Shown here in pieces: positions 1-6,645 of a stretch of DNA of 11,781 nucleotides (positions are counted from its first letter, which is position 1; the number at the start of each line of letters is the position of its first letter). Made by a program: the position numbers and the translations under genes. The stretch comes from Acidothermales bacterium (GTDB lineage Bacteria > Actinomycetota > Actinomycetes > Streptosporangiales > WHST01), in contig JAFMQP010000058.1 in NCBI GenBank assembly GCA_017354575.1, positions 1-11,781 of the forward strand. The letters are read 5' to 3'. The notes beneath the pieces were generated by a model. The model was given only the letters and a program-made list of their open reading frames with translations. It was not told the DNA's origin and made no database searches.

Positions 1-774
1 GGGGACGCCCACGTTCAGCGGGTGGTCACCGGGGACGGTGTCCTTGCCGTCCAGCGACGTCGCGATCGGGATGTTCAGCCGCTCGGCCAGGGCGACCAAC
101 TCCGGTCCCGCGCCGGAGTCGCGTACACCGCCGCCGGCCACGATGACCGGGCGCTGTGCGGACGTCAGTTCGGCCAAGGCGGCGGCGATGGCTCGCGGGT
201 CGGCCTGCGGGCGCAAGGCCGCGACGTGAAACTCGTGAACCGGCGCCTTGATGTCTGCGTCAAGTTCGGCATTTTCGATGACGTCGCCGGTGTGGCCGGC
301 CAACTCGAGGTGGGTCGGACCCGGCTTGCCGGTGACCGACGTCCAGAATGCGTGCTCGAGGAGATCCGGGAGGCGGCTGACATGGCCCACCTGTGCGCTG
401 AACTTGGTGAAGGGCTTGAACAGCGGGAAGTCCTCGGTCTCCTGGTAGAAGTTGCGTGCCCGGCTCCACTCGTAGGGACCGCCGGTCAACGCCACCACGG
501 GCGAACAACCGAGCGACGCGTCCTTGAGGCCCGCGGCGAGATTGGCCGCGCCGACGGTCTGCGCCATGCAGACACCAGGCGTGCCTGAGGCACGCGCGTA
601 GCCGTCGGCCATGTAGGCGGCGGCTTTCTCGCCGTGGGTCACGATCCGCTTGATGTCGGTGTGACGTTCCAGCTCGTAGAGCGACTTGCTCAGGATCGTC
701 GGGACGAGGAAGACGGAACTCACTCCGTAGCTGTCGAGGGTACGGGCGAGGTATTCCGCTCCGGTCATTGCCAT
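1..774 (-). CDS. Thiamine-diphosphate-dependent enzyme, acetolactate-synthase-like (3' end outside window)
   Basis: The reading frame is open from an ATG at 774 to the window edge, giving the first 258 residues of what is normally a 550-600 residue enzyme. The N-terminal Pyr domain is clear. It starts MTGAEYLARTLDSYGV and has the conserved glutamate that activates thiamine diphosphate in the motif HGEKAAAYMADGYAR (Glu49). It continues with GLKDASLG and a QETEDFPLFKPFTKF segment typical of the acetolactate synthase/benzoylformate decarboxylase superfamily. The central domain begins around residue 190 (RPVIVAGGGV). The C-terminal diphosphate-binding GDG motif would lie outside the window. A strong ribosome site (GAAGGAGAT, 782-790) sits 7-9 bases before the ATG; an ATG at 768 is less likely. 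The family includes acetolactate synthases, decarboxylases and carboligases, so the substrate cannot be named. Codons ending in A or T look commoner here than in the hyu operon, which may mean a different origin. Confidence 0.9.
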   Translation of the reverse strand, partial: MAMTGAEYLARTLDSYGVSSVFLVPTILSKSLYELERHTDIKRIVTHGEKAAAYMADGYARASGTPGVCMAQTVGAANLAAGLKDASLGCSPVVALTGGPYEWSRARNFYQETEDFPLFKPFTKFSAQVGHVSRLPDLLEHAFWTSVTGKPGPTHLELAGHTGDVIENAELDADIKAPVHEFHVAALRPQADPRAIAAALAELTSAQRPVIVAGGGVRDSGAGPELVALAERLNIPIATSLDGKDTVPGDHPLNVGVP

Positions 775-821
775 ATGCCTGATCTCCTTCGCTATGAGTC
801 ACCCAGGTGCGACTGGTCGTC

Positions 822-843
822 ACGCCGGGCGGCTGCCCGGCGT
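822..843. repeat. GC-rich 9-bp hairpin in the leader of the TPP enzyme gene
   Basis: ACGCCGGGC (822-830) and GCCCGGCGT (835-843) are perfect complements around a 4-base loop, GGCT. The hairpin lies 48 bases upstream of the ATG at 774, inside the probable 5' untranslated region. There is no T-run on either side. It could be an attenuator-like stem, an operator, or chance in high-GC DNA. Confidence 0.5.
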
Positions 844-938
844 CGATCGCCGCCCGGTGGGCTCAACTACGAGCTTCTGGGCAGAACCGACCTCTCCATT
901 TCCGCGCGGTCGACGTGGCCGTACGTCCCGTCGGAGTC

Positions 939-955
939 CATTCTTTCAGCGAATG
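939..955. promoter_or_regulatory. Candidate operator, CATTC-N7-GAATG
   Basis: The 17-base inverted repeat CATTC-TTTCAGC-GAATG is relatively AT-rich within a GC-rich region. Its inner part TTC-N7-GAA has T-N11-A spacing (T941, A953), the loose pattern of LysR-type regulator sites. It lies about 165 bases upstream of the TPP enzyme start. The regulator is unknown, and such a short dyad can occur by chance. Confidence 0.3.
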
Positions 956-1045
956 AAGTGCATGGACATACCGAACGGCCCCACACGACCAACACGCCGG
1001 GCGTAGACACGCAACGAGCCAGCTGAACCCGGTAGTGCCTCGGGC

Positions 1046-1078
1046 TCACTGCGCACGTCCACGGCACGTGCGCGGTGA
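1046..1078 (-). terminator. Strong 13-bp hairpin, possible factor-independent terminator without T-tract
   Basis: Arms 1046-1058 (TCACTGCGCACGT) and 1066-1078 (ACGTGCGCGGTGA) pair over 13 positions around a 7-base loop. The only imperfect position is 1050/1074, which is a T-G wobble in a plus-strand transcript and an A-C mismatch in a minus-strand one. It lies about 30 bases past the stop codon of the decayed minus-strand genes, where an operon terminator would be expected. Many actinobacterial terminators lack a U-run, but a regulatory dyad is equally possible. Confidence 0.4.
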
Positions 1079-1108
1079 CGCCACTCAGGTTCGCGTCGAG
1101 GTTATTCC

Positions 1109-1349
1109 TCAACGCTCCGCGGCGTATCGGAGTCCGTCGAGGAGCAGCGCGACCATGCGGTGGGCGGGCGCGTGACGAGACCGAGCCGGCCGACACGACG
1201 AAGGATCAGGTCGGCGCTGTCGTCGGCCACGTCGTTGCGGGTGATCTCGTCGTCCTCGACGGTGAGCGGGAACGTCTCCACCGAGGGGCCCTCGCGCCCG
1301 GTCGGGGTGACGTCGAAGAATGTCTCTCACGTGCCCGTGTCGTGGTCAC
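1109..1349 (-). pseudogene. Decayed gene, probably a TetR-family regulator
   Basis: A GTG at 1349 stands 13 bases after the preceding stop codon, with a GAAGGAGC ribosome site in front, so a real second gene of an operon once began here. It encodes only VTTTRAR before sense is lost. A second frame then reads about 55 plausible residues, including VETFPLTVEDDEITRNDVAD and DLILRRVGRLGLVT. A third frame finishes with HRMVALLLDGLRYAAER and a stop at 1109. The tail resembles the C-terminal ligand-domain end of TetR-family repressors (MVALLLDGLR). The DNA-binding N-terminal domain is missing. At least two frame changes and a large deletion are needed to explain it. The TetR assignment rests on a short tail and is tentative; that the gene is broken is much surer. 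Confidence 0.5.
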
Positions 1350-1362
1350 GTGTCGCGCTCCT

Positions 1363-1690
1363 TCAGCTGTCGTATCCGGGAGTCGGCGGGATCGGCCGTC
1401 CCGCGCGGACGGCGTCGACGACGGCCCGGGCGTCGGTGAGCCGGTACTCCTCGCCGTAGACGGCGCCCGGCCCGCGCGGCGCCTCCATGACGGCGCATCC
1501 CGCGGTGCCGCCGAGGTCGAGGGGCTGGAATCCGGCGTCGTCGACCAGCCGGGCCACGACCTCCTCGGCCGCGAGCTGGTCAGCCGGGCGCGATCGCGGG
1601 CGAAGCTCAGTCTCGTCTCATGTCCCGCCTCGGCCAGAAGCCTTGCGCAGTTGCCGCCGATCCGGCCCGCCCGATGATTCCTACGCGCAT
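1363..1690 (-). pseudogene. Decayed NADPH-dependent F420 reductase-like gene (start and end kept, middle deleted)
   Basis: The ATG at 1690 begins MRVGIIG. One base is then missing, and the next frame continues AGRIGGNCARLLAEAGHE and RLSFARD, the dinucleotide-binding G-x-G-x-x-G start of this Rossmann family. After about 35 residues the match jumps, again with a frame change, to AEEVVARLVDDAGFQPLDLG, MEAPRGPGAVYGEEY and RPIPPTPGY, the usual C-terminus, with a TGA at 1363-1365. Intact members are a little over 200 residues, so roughly 100 central residues are gone. The uncorrected frame from 1690 stops after 27 codons. The intact ancestor would have moved hydride between NADPH and F420 or a related acceptor. 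The gene was first in a minus-strand pair with the TetR-like relic and divergent from the ABC importer. Family assignment is good from both conserved ends. Confidence 0.8.
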
Positions 1691-1888
1691 TTCGTCCTCG
1701 CTTCGACTGTCGATTCGGGATGGAATTTGGAGGCGTCGTGGCGCGACCACCGGTCCGTAGGTACGGGTCGGCCAGGATGTCGGTTCACTTCTTGATCGAC
1801 ATGAAACCGCTACACTGCCCGCACATGGGCGGGTCGGGTGCCGCCTGTCCTCGTGCACGTGCCTGACGAACGGAATGAGGGCGCAACC
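1691..1888 (+). promoter_or_regulatory. Upstream region of the ABC importer operon
   Basis: These 198 bases separate the reductase relic from the importer. A -10-like TACACT lies at 1811-1816. The nearest TTG hexamer (TTGATC, 1792-1797) is only 13 bases away, so no standard promoter can be assigned. A small perfect inverted repeat, CCGTA-GG-TACGG (1755-1766), and the palindrome CGTGCACG (1852-1859) might be regulator sites. No riboswitch fold was recognised. The ribosome site GAGGG lies just before the start at 1889. Confidence 0.3.
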
Positions 1889-2704
1889 ATGTCGCGTATG
1901 CATGAGTGGCGGTTCAAGGCCGTGGCCGTGGGCGTCGTCGCTGTCGTCGCCCTGGCCGGTTGCGCGCAGTCCACGAAACCACAGGGCAAGGCGAGCAACG
2001 GCGTCACGCTGGTCAAGAAGGGCGTCCTGACCGCCTGCACACACCTGCCGTACGAGCCGTTCCAGTTCACCCAGAACGGGAAGATCGTGGGGTTCGAGGT
2101 CGACCTCGGCGACCTGATCGCCAAGGACCTCGGGGTCAAGCAGAAGGTCATCGACACACCCTGGGAGGGCATCGTCACGGGGGAGGACTTCAACAGCGGG
2201 CAGTGCGACATCGCCTACGGCGGCGCGACGATCACGGACGAACGCGCCAAGGTCGTCGACTTCTCCAAGCCCTACGTCGACGTGAAGCAGGCCGTGTTGG
2301 TGAAGAAGGACTCCGGCATCGACGGGCTGGACAAGCTCCGTGGCAAGAAGCTCGGCGCCCAGTCCGACACGACCGGCAAGATCTACGCCAGCAAGCACGC
2401 GAAGCAGTACGGCTACACGATCGTCGACTTCGAGGACTACGGCCTGCTCACCACCGCCGTCCGGACCGGTCAGGTGACGGCGTCCATCGCGGACAGCGGC
2501 GTCCTGCAGTACTACGTCAAGCAGCATCCGGACACCAAGATCGGCGCAATGTACGAGACCGGTGAGCAGCTCGGCTTCATGTCGAAGAAGGGCGACAACC
2601 CGATGCACGACGAGGTCGACAAGGTGCTCGACAAGGCGAAGCAGGACGGTACGTTCGACACGCTCTACAAGAAGTGGTTCGGTGTGGCACCGGTCAAGAA
2701 CTGA
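1889..2704 (+). CDS. Amino-acid-type ABC transporter substrate-binding lipoprotein (family 3)
   Basis: A 271-residue binding protein that would capture a polar amino acid or similar small solute outside the membrane and hand it to the permease. A lipoprotein signal is visible: positive residues Arg3, Arg8 and Lys10, a hydrophobic stretch at 11-23, and lipobox LAGC with the lipidated Cys25. The mature part follows the SBP_bac_3 plan: VGFEVDLGDLIAKDLG (67-82), PWEGIVTGEDFNSGQCD (91-107), and TITDERAKVVDFSKPY (114-129). By analogy with LAO/His-binding proteins, Arg119 should hold the ligand carboxylate and Asp202 (SIADSG) its amino group. The C-terminus has the usual LDKAKQDGTFDTLYKKWFG. The ATG at 1889 is chosen because GAGGG lies 7-8 bases before it and the signal peptide starts there. 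An in-frame GTG at 1838 would add an unlikely 17-residue leader. The exact ligand is unknown. Confidence 0.92.
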   Translation: MSRMHEWRFKAVAVGVVAVVALAGCAQSTKPQGKASNGVTLVKKGVLTACTHLPYEPFQFTQNGKIVGFEVDLGDLIAKDLGVKQKVIDTPWEGIVTGEDFNSGQCDIAYGGATITDERAKVVDFSKPYVDVKQAVLVKKDSGIDGLDKLRGKKLGAQSDTTGKIYASKHAKQYGYTIVDFEDYGLLTTAVRTGQVTASIADSGVLQYYVKQHPDTKIGAMYETGEQLGFMSKKGDNPMHDEVDKVLDKAKQDGTFDTLYKKWFGVAPVKN

Positions 2705-2716
2705 CACCTCGTCACG

Positions 2717-3553
2717 ATGGTGAGCCCGGTGCGGATGTCCAGGCGGCGCCGCGGTCAGGTGATCCGAGGCGTCCAGTACGCCGTCCTCGTCGCCGTCGCG
2801 GTGACGCTGGCGCTGCTCGCCGACTGGCAGGAGATCGCCAGGGCATTCTTCAACCTCCCGGTCGCCGCGGCGCAGTTTCCCAGCATCATCACGACGGCAC
2901 TGGTCAACACGGCCGTCTACTCGGTGCTCGGGTTCTGTTTCGGGCTCGTGCTCGCGGTGCCGCTCGCGCTCATGAAGTTGTCGTCCGTGCCGCCGTACCG
3001 CTGGATCGCCACCGTCTACGTCGAGTTCTTCCGCGGGGTCCCTGCGCTGCTCGTCTTCGTCACGTTCGGCTTCGGTGTCCCGCTTGCGTTCCAGCTCAGG
3101 TTCGACATCTACAGCACGGTGATGCTGTCGCTGGGGCTGGTCGGCGCCGCCTACATGGCGGAGACGATCCGTGCCGGGATCCAGGCCGTCGACACCGGCC
3201 AGGTCGAGGCGGCGCGATCGCTCGGCATGTCACACGGGCGCACGATGGTGACCATCGTGATCCCCCAGGCGTTCCGGATCGTGCTACCACCGCTCACGAA
3301 CGAACTCATCCTGCTGACCAAGGACTCGTCCTTGATCTACCTGCTCGGGCTCGCGACGAGTCAGTACGAGCTGGCGAAGTTCGCCCGCGACGTGCTCAAC
3401 ACGACCGCGTCGATGACGCCGCTGCTGCTCGCGGGCCTCTGCTACCTGATCATCACGGTTCCGTTGTCCCACCTGTCGCGTTACCTGGAACGCCGGACCG
3501 GTGGCCGGACGGTAGGAACACCGGAGTCGACCGGCATCGAGGTGGAGGCATGA
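2717..3553 (+). CDS. Amino-acid-type ABC transporter permease (HisM/GlnP family)
   Basis: A 278-residue inner-membrane permease. Hydrophobic segments fall at about 19-36, 62-85, 107-126, 133-147, 197-213 and 236-252. YVEFFRGVPALLVF (101-114) is the conserved motif of polar amino acid permeases. The cytoplasmic EAA loop that docks on the ATPase is VEAARSLGMSHGRTMVTIVIP (163-183), followed by LPPLTNELILLTKDSSL. Only one permease gene is present, so the channel is probably a homodimer. It begins 12 bases after the binding-protein stop, with no strong ribosome site before the ATG at 2717. An ATG at 2735 is possible, but translation is probably coupled to the upstream gene. The stop overlaps the ATPase start by 4 bases. 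Confidence 0.92.
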   Translation: MVSPVRMSRRRRGQVIRGVQYAVLVAVAVTLALLADWQEIARAFFNLPVAAAQFPSIITTALVNTAVYSVLGFCFGLVLAVPLALMKLSSVPPYRWIATVYVEFFRGVPALLVFVTFGFGVPLAFQLRFDIYSTVMLSLGLVGAAYMAETIRAGIQAVDTGQVEAARSLGMSHGRTMVTIVIPQAFRIVLPPLTNELILLTKDSSLIYLLGLATSQYELAKFARDVLNTTASMTPLLLAGLCYLIITVPLSHLSRYLERRTGGRTVGTPESTGIEVEA

Positions 3554-4314
3554 CAGACGAGCGAATCGTCAGCCTCGAGCGTCTCACCAAGTCGTTCGGC
3601 TCGCTGGCCGTGCTGCGCGGCATCGACCTGACGGTCGACAGGGGACAGGTGATCTGCATCATCGGTCCCTCCGGGTCGGGGAAGACGACACTGCTCCGCT
3701 GTATCAACCTGCTGGAGCAGCCCGACTCGGGCCGCGTCGTCGTGGACGGCGCGGAGCTCACCGACCCCGACGCCGACATCGACAAGGCGCGGCGCACCAT
3801 CGGCATGGTGTTCCAGGCGTTCAACCTGTTCCGCCACCTCAGCGTTCTGGACAACGTCACCGTCGCGCAACGCAAGGTACTGAAGCGCGGCCGCACGGAC
3901 GCGATCGAGGTCGCTCGGGCCAACCTGGCGAAGGTGGGTCTGTCCGACAAGGAGGACGCGATGCCGGTCCAGCTGTCCGGCGGGCAGCAGCAACGGGTCG
4001 CGATCGCACGGGCGCTCGCGATGGACCCGCACCTGATGCTGTTCGACGAGCCGACGTCCGCGCTCGACCCCGAGCTCGTCGGCGACGTGCTCGCCGTGAT
4101 GCGTGAGCTCGCGGACGAGGGCATGACCATGGTCGTGGTCACCCACGAGATGCAGTTCGCCCGTGAGGTGGCTGACGAGGTGCTGTTCATGGACGCCGGC
4201 ATCGTGGTCGAGCAGGGGCCGGCGGACCAGGTGATCGGAGACCCGACGCACGAGCGCACCAGGACCTTCCTGGCGCGCGTGCTCAACCCGGCGCAGGGCA
4301 AACCGGTTCCGTGA
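3550..4314 (+). CDS. Amino-acid-type ABC transporter ATP-binding protein (GlnQ/HisP family)
   Basis: A 254-residue ATPase that powers import with the preceding permease. All nucleotide-binding motifs are intact: Walker A GPSGSGKT (39-46, Lys45), Q-loop Gln89 in FQAFNLF, signature LSGGQQQR (142-149), Walker B LMLFDEP (162-168) with catalytic Glu167, D-loop SALD, and switch His199 in VTHEM. FNLFRHLSVLDNV and the ending GPADQVIGDPTHERTRTFL are characteristic of polar amino acid importers. The ATG at 3550 overlaps the permease TGA (ATGA) and has GGTGGAGG directly upstream, so the two are translationally coupled. Length matches the family norm of about 240-260. The gene ends 18 bases before the convergent VOC gene's stop codon. 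Confidence 0.95.
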   Translation: MTDERIVSLERLTKSFGSLAVLRGIDLTVDRGQVICIIGPSGSGKTTLLRCINLLEQPDSGRVVVDGAELTDPDADIDKARRTIGMVFQAFNLFRHLSVLDNVTVAQRKVLKRGRTDAIEVARANLAKVGLSDKEDAMPVQLSGGQQQRVAIARALAMDPHLMLFDEPTSALDPELVGDVLAVMRELADEGMTMVVVTHEMQFAREVADEVLFMDAGIVVEQGPADQVIGDPTHERTRTFLARVLNPAQGKPVP

Positions 4315-4338
4315 GCCTGGCGCAACACAGACTCAGGC
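4315..4338. terminator. Weak inverted repeat between convergent operons
   Basis: GCCTG (4315-4319) and CAGGC (4334-4338) could form a 5-bp stem with a 14-base loop exactly where the two operons meet. The stem is short, has no T-run and overlaps the end of the VOC gene, so a role as bidirectional terminator is only possible. Confidence 0.2.
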
Positions 4339-4791
4339 AGTCGGCTGGCCTGTCGACGTACCGCCCCGGTCCTCGGGCGCGACGTCCGCAATCGACTGAG
4401 TGAACGTCCAGCCGTGCCCGGCGAGGTCTCGGACCGAGTACTGCCTTTCTCCGTACGCGTAATCGTTGGGGGGACTCAGGATCCGCGCCCCGTACTGCCG
4501 TGCGTGCTCGTGGTGCGAGTCGACGTCCTCGACCTGGACCATCACGCTGTGGCAGCGAGGACCGTCTCGGTCGGGCAGCTCACGCCCAAGGGCGGGATCG
4601 GCGTCGGCCACGATGACCACTCCGTTGCCGTACGAGAGCCGTGCTCGATGACAGCCGGCTCGCCAGACCTCGGCGAAGCCGAAGACGTCGCAGAGCCAGT
4701 CCACCGCCTGGCCGACGTCGGGATACACGAGTTCCGGCACGACGTTCGCCCTGCCGGTCGTCCTGTTGAACCGCACATCCCTATCCTGCAC
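4333..4791 (-). CDS. VOC superfamily (glyoxalase/bleomycin-resistance-like) protein
   Basis: A protein of up to 152 residues and the last gene of the five-gene minus-strand operon. It shows the paired beta-alpha-beta-beta-beta plan of the vicinal oxygen chelate fold. The first module is ELVYPDVGQAVDWLCDVFGF (20-39) followed by RLSYGNGVVIVAD; the second is HSVMVQVEDVDSHHEHARQYGA (81-102) followed by YGERQYSVRDLAGHGWTFTQS (113-133). Relatives act as metal-dependent lyases, isomerases or dioxygenases, or as binding proteins, so the reaction is unknown. Candidate metal ligands are His81, Glu115 and His126, by position only. The start is uncertain: GTG at 4791, or GTG at 4776 with AGGA 8 bases upstream. 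It begins 52 bases after the decarboxylase-like gene and probably shares its mRNA. Confidence 0.82.
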   Translation of the reverse strand: MQDRDVRFNRTTGRANVVPELVYPDVGQAVDWLCDVFGFAEVWRAGCHRARLSYGNGVVIVADADPALGRELPDRDGPRCHSVMVQVEDVDSHHEHARQYGARILSPPNDYAYGERQYSVRDLAGHGWTFTQSIADVAPEDRGGTSTGQPTA

Positions 4792-4843
4792 CCGACAGAT
4801 GTCCGCCGGAATCCCGGAGAAGTCTCCGAGTGGTCGACGGCGC

Positions 4844-5827
4844 TCAGCCCAGGACCCGCACCGCCTCCGGCGCGAACAGCTCCTCCGGCTCGACTCGCCG
4901 GCTCGACAGCCCCTGCTCGTAGCAGTAGCTCGTCGCCGCGCGCAGGGTTTCCAGGTTCGCCTCGACGCCGTAAGGAAAGGCGTCGCCTGCGAAGAGCTCG
5001 TCGACCTCGGCCAGCGCCTCGTTCAGCCAGGGCAACTCGACGGCCAGGCTGTCCAGGCGACGCAGCCGACGGCGACCGATCTCCTTCGCCTCGGCGAAGG
5101 CTGTCGCCAGATCGGCGGCGAGGGTGCGGTCCTTCTCGTAGACGTCCCGGCGGAGGACGACCAGATGCATGATGGGAAAGATTCGCGTGCGCCTGTAGTA
5201 GTCACGCTCGACGGGGCCGCTGTCCGGGAACAGCCGCCGTACCGTCGGTTCCGCGACACTGGGCGGGAGCACGCTGACGAGGGCATCGAGGTCGCCCCGT
5301 GCCAGCATCGGGACCAACGCTGTCTCCTCGGGTATCCGGCTCAGCCGCACATCCGCCGGGAGGTCGACGCCGTACCGCGCCCGGTAACCCGGCTGTTCGA
5401 GTCCGCCGGTGTACCAGTCCATCTCTCCCGGCGTCACACCGTAGTCGTCGCTGAGGAATCCGCGCACCCACACGGCCGCGGTCATCTGGTACTCCGGGAC
5501 GCCCACGCGAGCACCTCGCAGGTCGGCCGGGCCGGAGATTCCCGAGTCGGAGTTCACGTACAGGCAGTTGTGGCGGAAACTGCGCGAGGTGAACACCGGT
5601 ATGCCGACGAACTCGCAGTCCGGTCTGCTCGTGAGGATGATGAAGGTGGCGAGCGACATCTCCGAGGACTCGAACTCCGCGCCCTGCGCCTGCCGCCGGA
5701 AGAGATCCAGGGCTTCGGAGAAGTCCACGTAGTCGATTCGAAGGTCGGTCGTCGAGTCCTGCTCGTCGAGGCGGTCGAGCGCCCGGTCGAAGTACCTCAA
5801 CCCCGCGTACTGCAGCGTCCTTGTCAC
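4844..5827 (-). CDS. 4,5-dihydroxyphthalate decarboxylase-related protein (binding-protein fold)
   Basis: 327 residues. The sequence matches the family containing 4,5-dihydroxyphthalate decarboxylase, which removes CO2 from an aromatic dicarboxylate and has the bilobed fold of periplasmic binding proteins. Recognisable blocks are LQYAGLRYFDR (5-15), FESSEMSLATF (52-62), PVFTSRSFRHNCLYVN (77-92), VGVPEYQMTAAVWVRGFL (109-126), MLARGDLDALVS (174-185), DYYRRTRIFPIMHLVVLRR (209-227) and YEKDRTLAADLATAFAEAK (230-248). There is no signal peptide or lipobox, which favours a cytoplasmic enzyme over a transport component. Databases often label such proteins as ABC substrate-binding (NMT1/THI5-like), and that remains the main alternative. 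GTG at 5827 is chosen because AGAGGA lies 7 bases before it; TTG at 5833 is in frame. It follows the hydrolase gene by 38 bases. The operon suggests a decarboxylation or related step after HyuAB and the hydrolase. Confidence 0.83.
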   Translation of the reverse strand: MTRTLQYAGLRYFDRALDRLDEQDSTTDLRIDYVDFSEALDLFRRQAQGAEFESSEMSLATFIILTSRPDCEFVGIPVFTSRSFRHNCLYVNSDSGISGPADLRGARVGVPEYQMTAAVWVRGFLSDDYGVTPGEMDWYTGGLEQPGYRARYGVDLPADVRLSRIPEETALVPMLARGDLDALVSVLPPSVAEPTVRRLFPDSGPVERDYYRRTRIFPIMHLVVLRRDVYEKDRTLAADLATAFAEAKEIGRRRLRRLDSLAVELPWLNEALAEVDELFAGDAFPYGVEANLETLRAATSYCYEQGLSSRRVEPEELFAPEAVRVLG

Positions 5828-5865
5828 CGTCAATTCCTCTCTGCCGGCCGGTCCACGACGGGGTT

Positions 5866-6645
5866 CTACCTTTGCGCCTGGCCGCGCAGGCCCGTTTCCG
5901 CGAAACGGATGACCTGGTCGGCGAACGCCGCTGGGCATTGCAGGTTGGGAAAGTGCCCGACGCCGGGCAGCACCCGCAACGACGAGACGGGAATCCGCTC
6001 GGCCATCACCTCGGCCGAGTGCAGGTAGTCGACGTCGCGGTCGCCGGCGACGACGAGCACGGGTACGTCGACCGAACCGAGCCGCGGGACGAAGGAATCC
6101 ATCGCGACCAGTGTGGCGAGCGCCCGGGTCGTGCCCGGCACGGGGTTCGCTTCGCTGATCTCGCGGGCGCGTGCGTAGTAGTCGTCGGCCGGGGACGTCC
6201 ACATGTCGACGCCCGCGCCGCTGCCCTCGGCCCGCACCGACTCGATCAGTGCTTCGAGCCGCGATCGGCCGGCCGCGGACGGTGCTTCGGCACGGGCAGA
6301 AGCGACCACCAGTCCCGCGAGCCGGCGAGGGTGGCGGACGGCGTGCTCCAAGGCGACCCGGCCACCCATCGAATGCCCGACGTGGACGAACTTCACCAGT
6401 CCCAGGTGGCGTGCGAGCGCCTCGACGTCTTCCGCCAGCTCGGCGAAGCCGAACGGCGTGTCGCCGCCGCCGGACCCGCCGCGGCCGCGCGCGTCGTAGC
6501 AGGTCACACGGAACCGCTCGGCGAGGCGCGCGACCACGTCGTCCCAGGACGACGAGTTCTCGATGACGCCGTGCGACAGCAGCACGTCCGGGCCCTCGCC
6601 GATGACCTCGTAGTGCAGCGTGGCGTCGCCCAGCTCCGCCTTCAT
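5866..6645 (-). CDS. Alpha/beta hydrolase
   Basis: A 259-residue serine hydrolase of the alpha/beta fold. The oxyanion-hole region LLSHGVIENSSSW (22-34) resembles the HG(x) motif of this fold. The nucleophile elbow is GHSMGG with Ser92, the acid is Asp204 in AGDRD, and the base is His231 in GVGHFPN, so the catalytic triad is complete. YDARGRGGSGG (50-60) is typical of the subfamily with 3-oxoadipate enol-lactonases and C-C bond hydrolases of aromatic breakdown. Ester, lactone or C-C substrates are all possible. The ATG at 6645 overlaps the hyuB stop by 4 bases (ATGA), tying its synthesis to HyuB and suggesting it works on the HyuAB product. No signal peptide is visible, so it is cytoplasmic. 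Confidence 0.9.
   Translation of the reverse strand: MKAELGDATLHYEVIGEGPDVLLSHGVIENSSSWDDVVARLAERFRVTCYDARGRGGSGGGDTPFGFAELAEDVEALARHLGLVKFVHVGHSMGGRVALEHAVRHPRRLAGLVVASARAEAPSAAGRSRLEALIESVRAEGSGAGVDMWTSPADDYYARAREISEANPVPGTTRALATLVAMDSFVPRLGSVDVPVLVVAGDRDVDYLHSAEVMAERIPVSSLRVLPGVGHFPNLQCPAAFADQVIRFAETGLRGQAQR

Larger units (their letters stand above)
775..1108. other. Intergenic region upstream of the TPP enzyme gene
   Basis: No convincing protein is encoded here on either strand; the open frames present have low-complexity, arginine/serine-rich translations typical of high-GC shadow frames. The stretch holds the leader of the minus-strand TPP enzyme gene and three inverted repeats, listed separately. 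A weak promoter-like pair on the minus strand is TTGGTC (992-987), 16 bases, TATGTC (970-965). It would give a leader of nearly 190 bases and is only suggestive. Confidence 0.6.

Noticed and set aside
867..1196. Minus-strand open frame of 109 codons between the TPP gene and the relics
   Set aside because: No ribosome site, no domain, and it overlaps the TetR-like relic in another frame, so it looks like chance.
1792..1816. TTGATC and TACACT as a promoter for the ABC importer
   Set aside because: The spacer is only 13 bases, too short for a standard sigma factor, so only the -10-like box was noted.
1838..1888. GTG at 1838 as start of the binding-protein gene
   Set aside because: It would place 17 polar residues in front of a normal lipoprotein signal. 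The ATG at 1889 has a ribosome site and fits the signal peptide.
2674..4314. Open plus-strand frame of 546 codons covering the permease and the ATPase
   Set aside because: Only the part from 3550 is protein-like (the ATPase). The earlier part shadows the permease gene, which has clear family motifs in its own frame.
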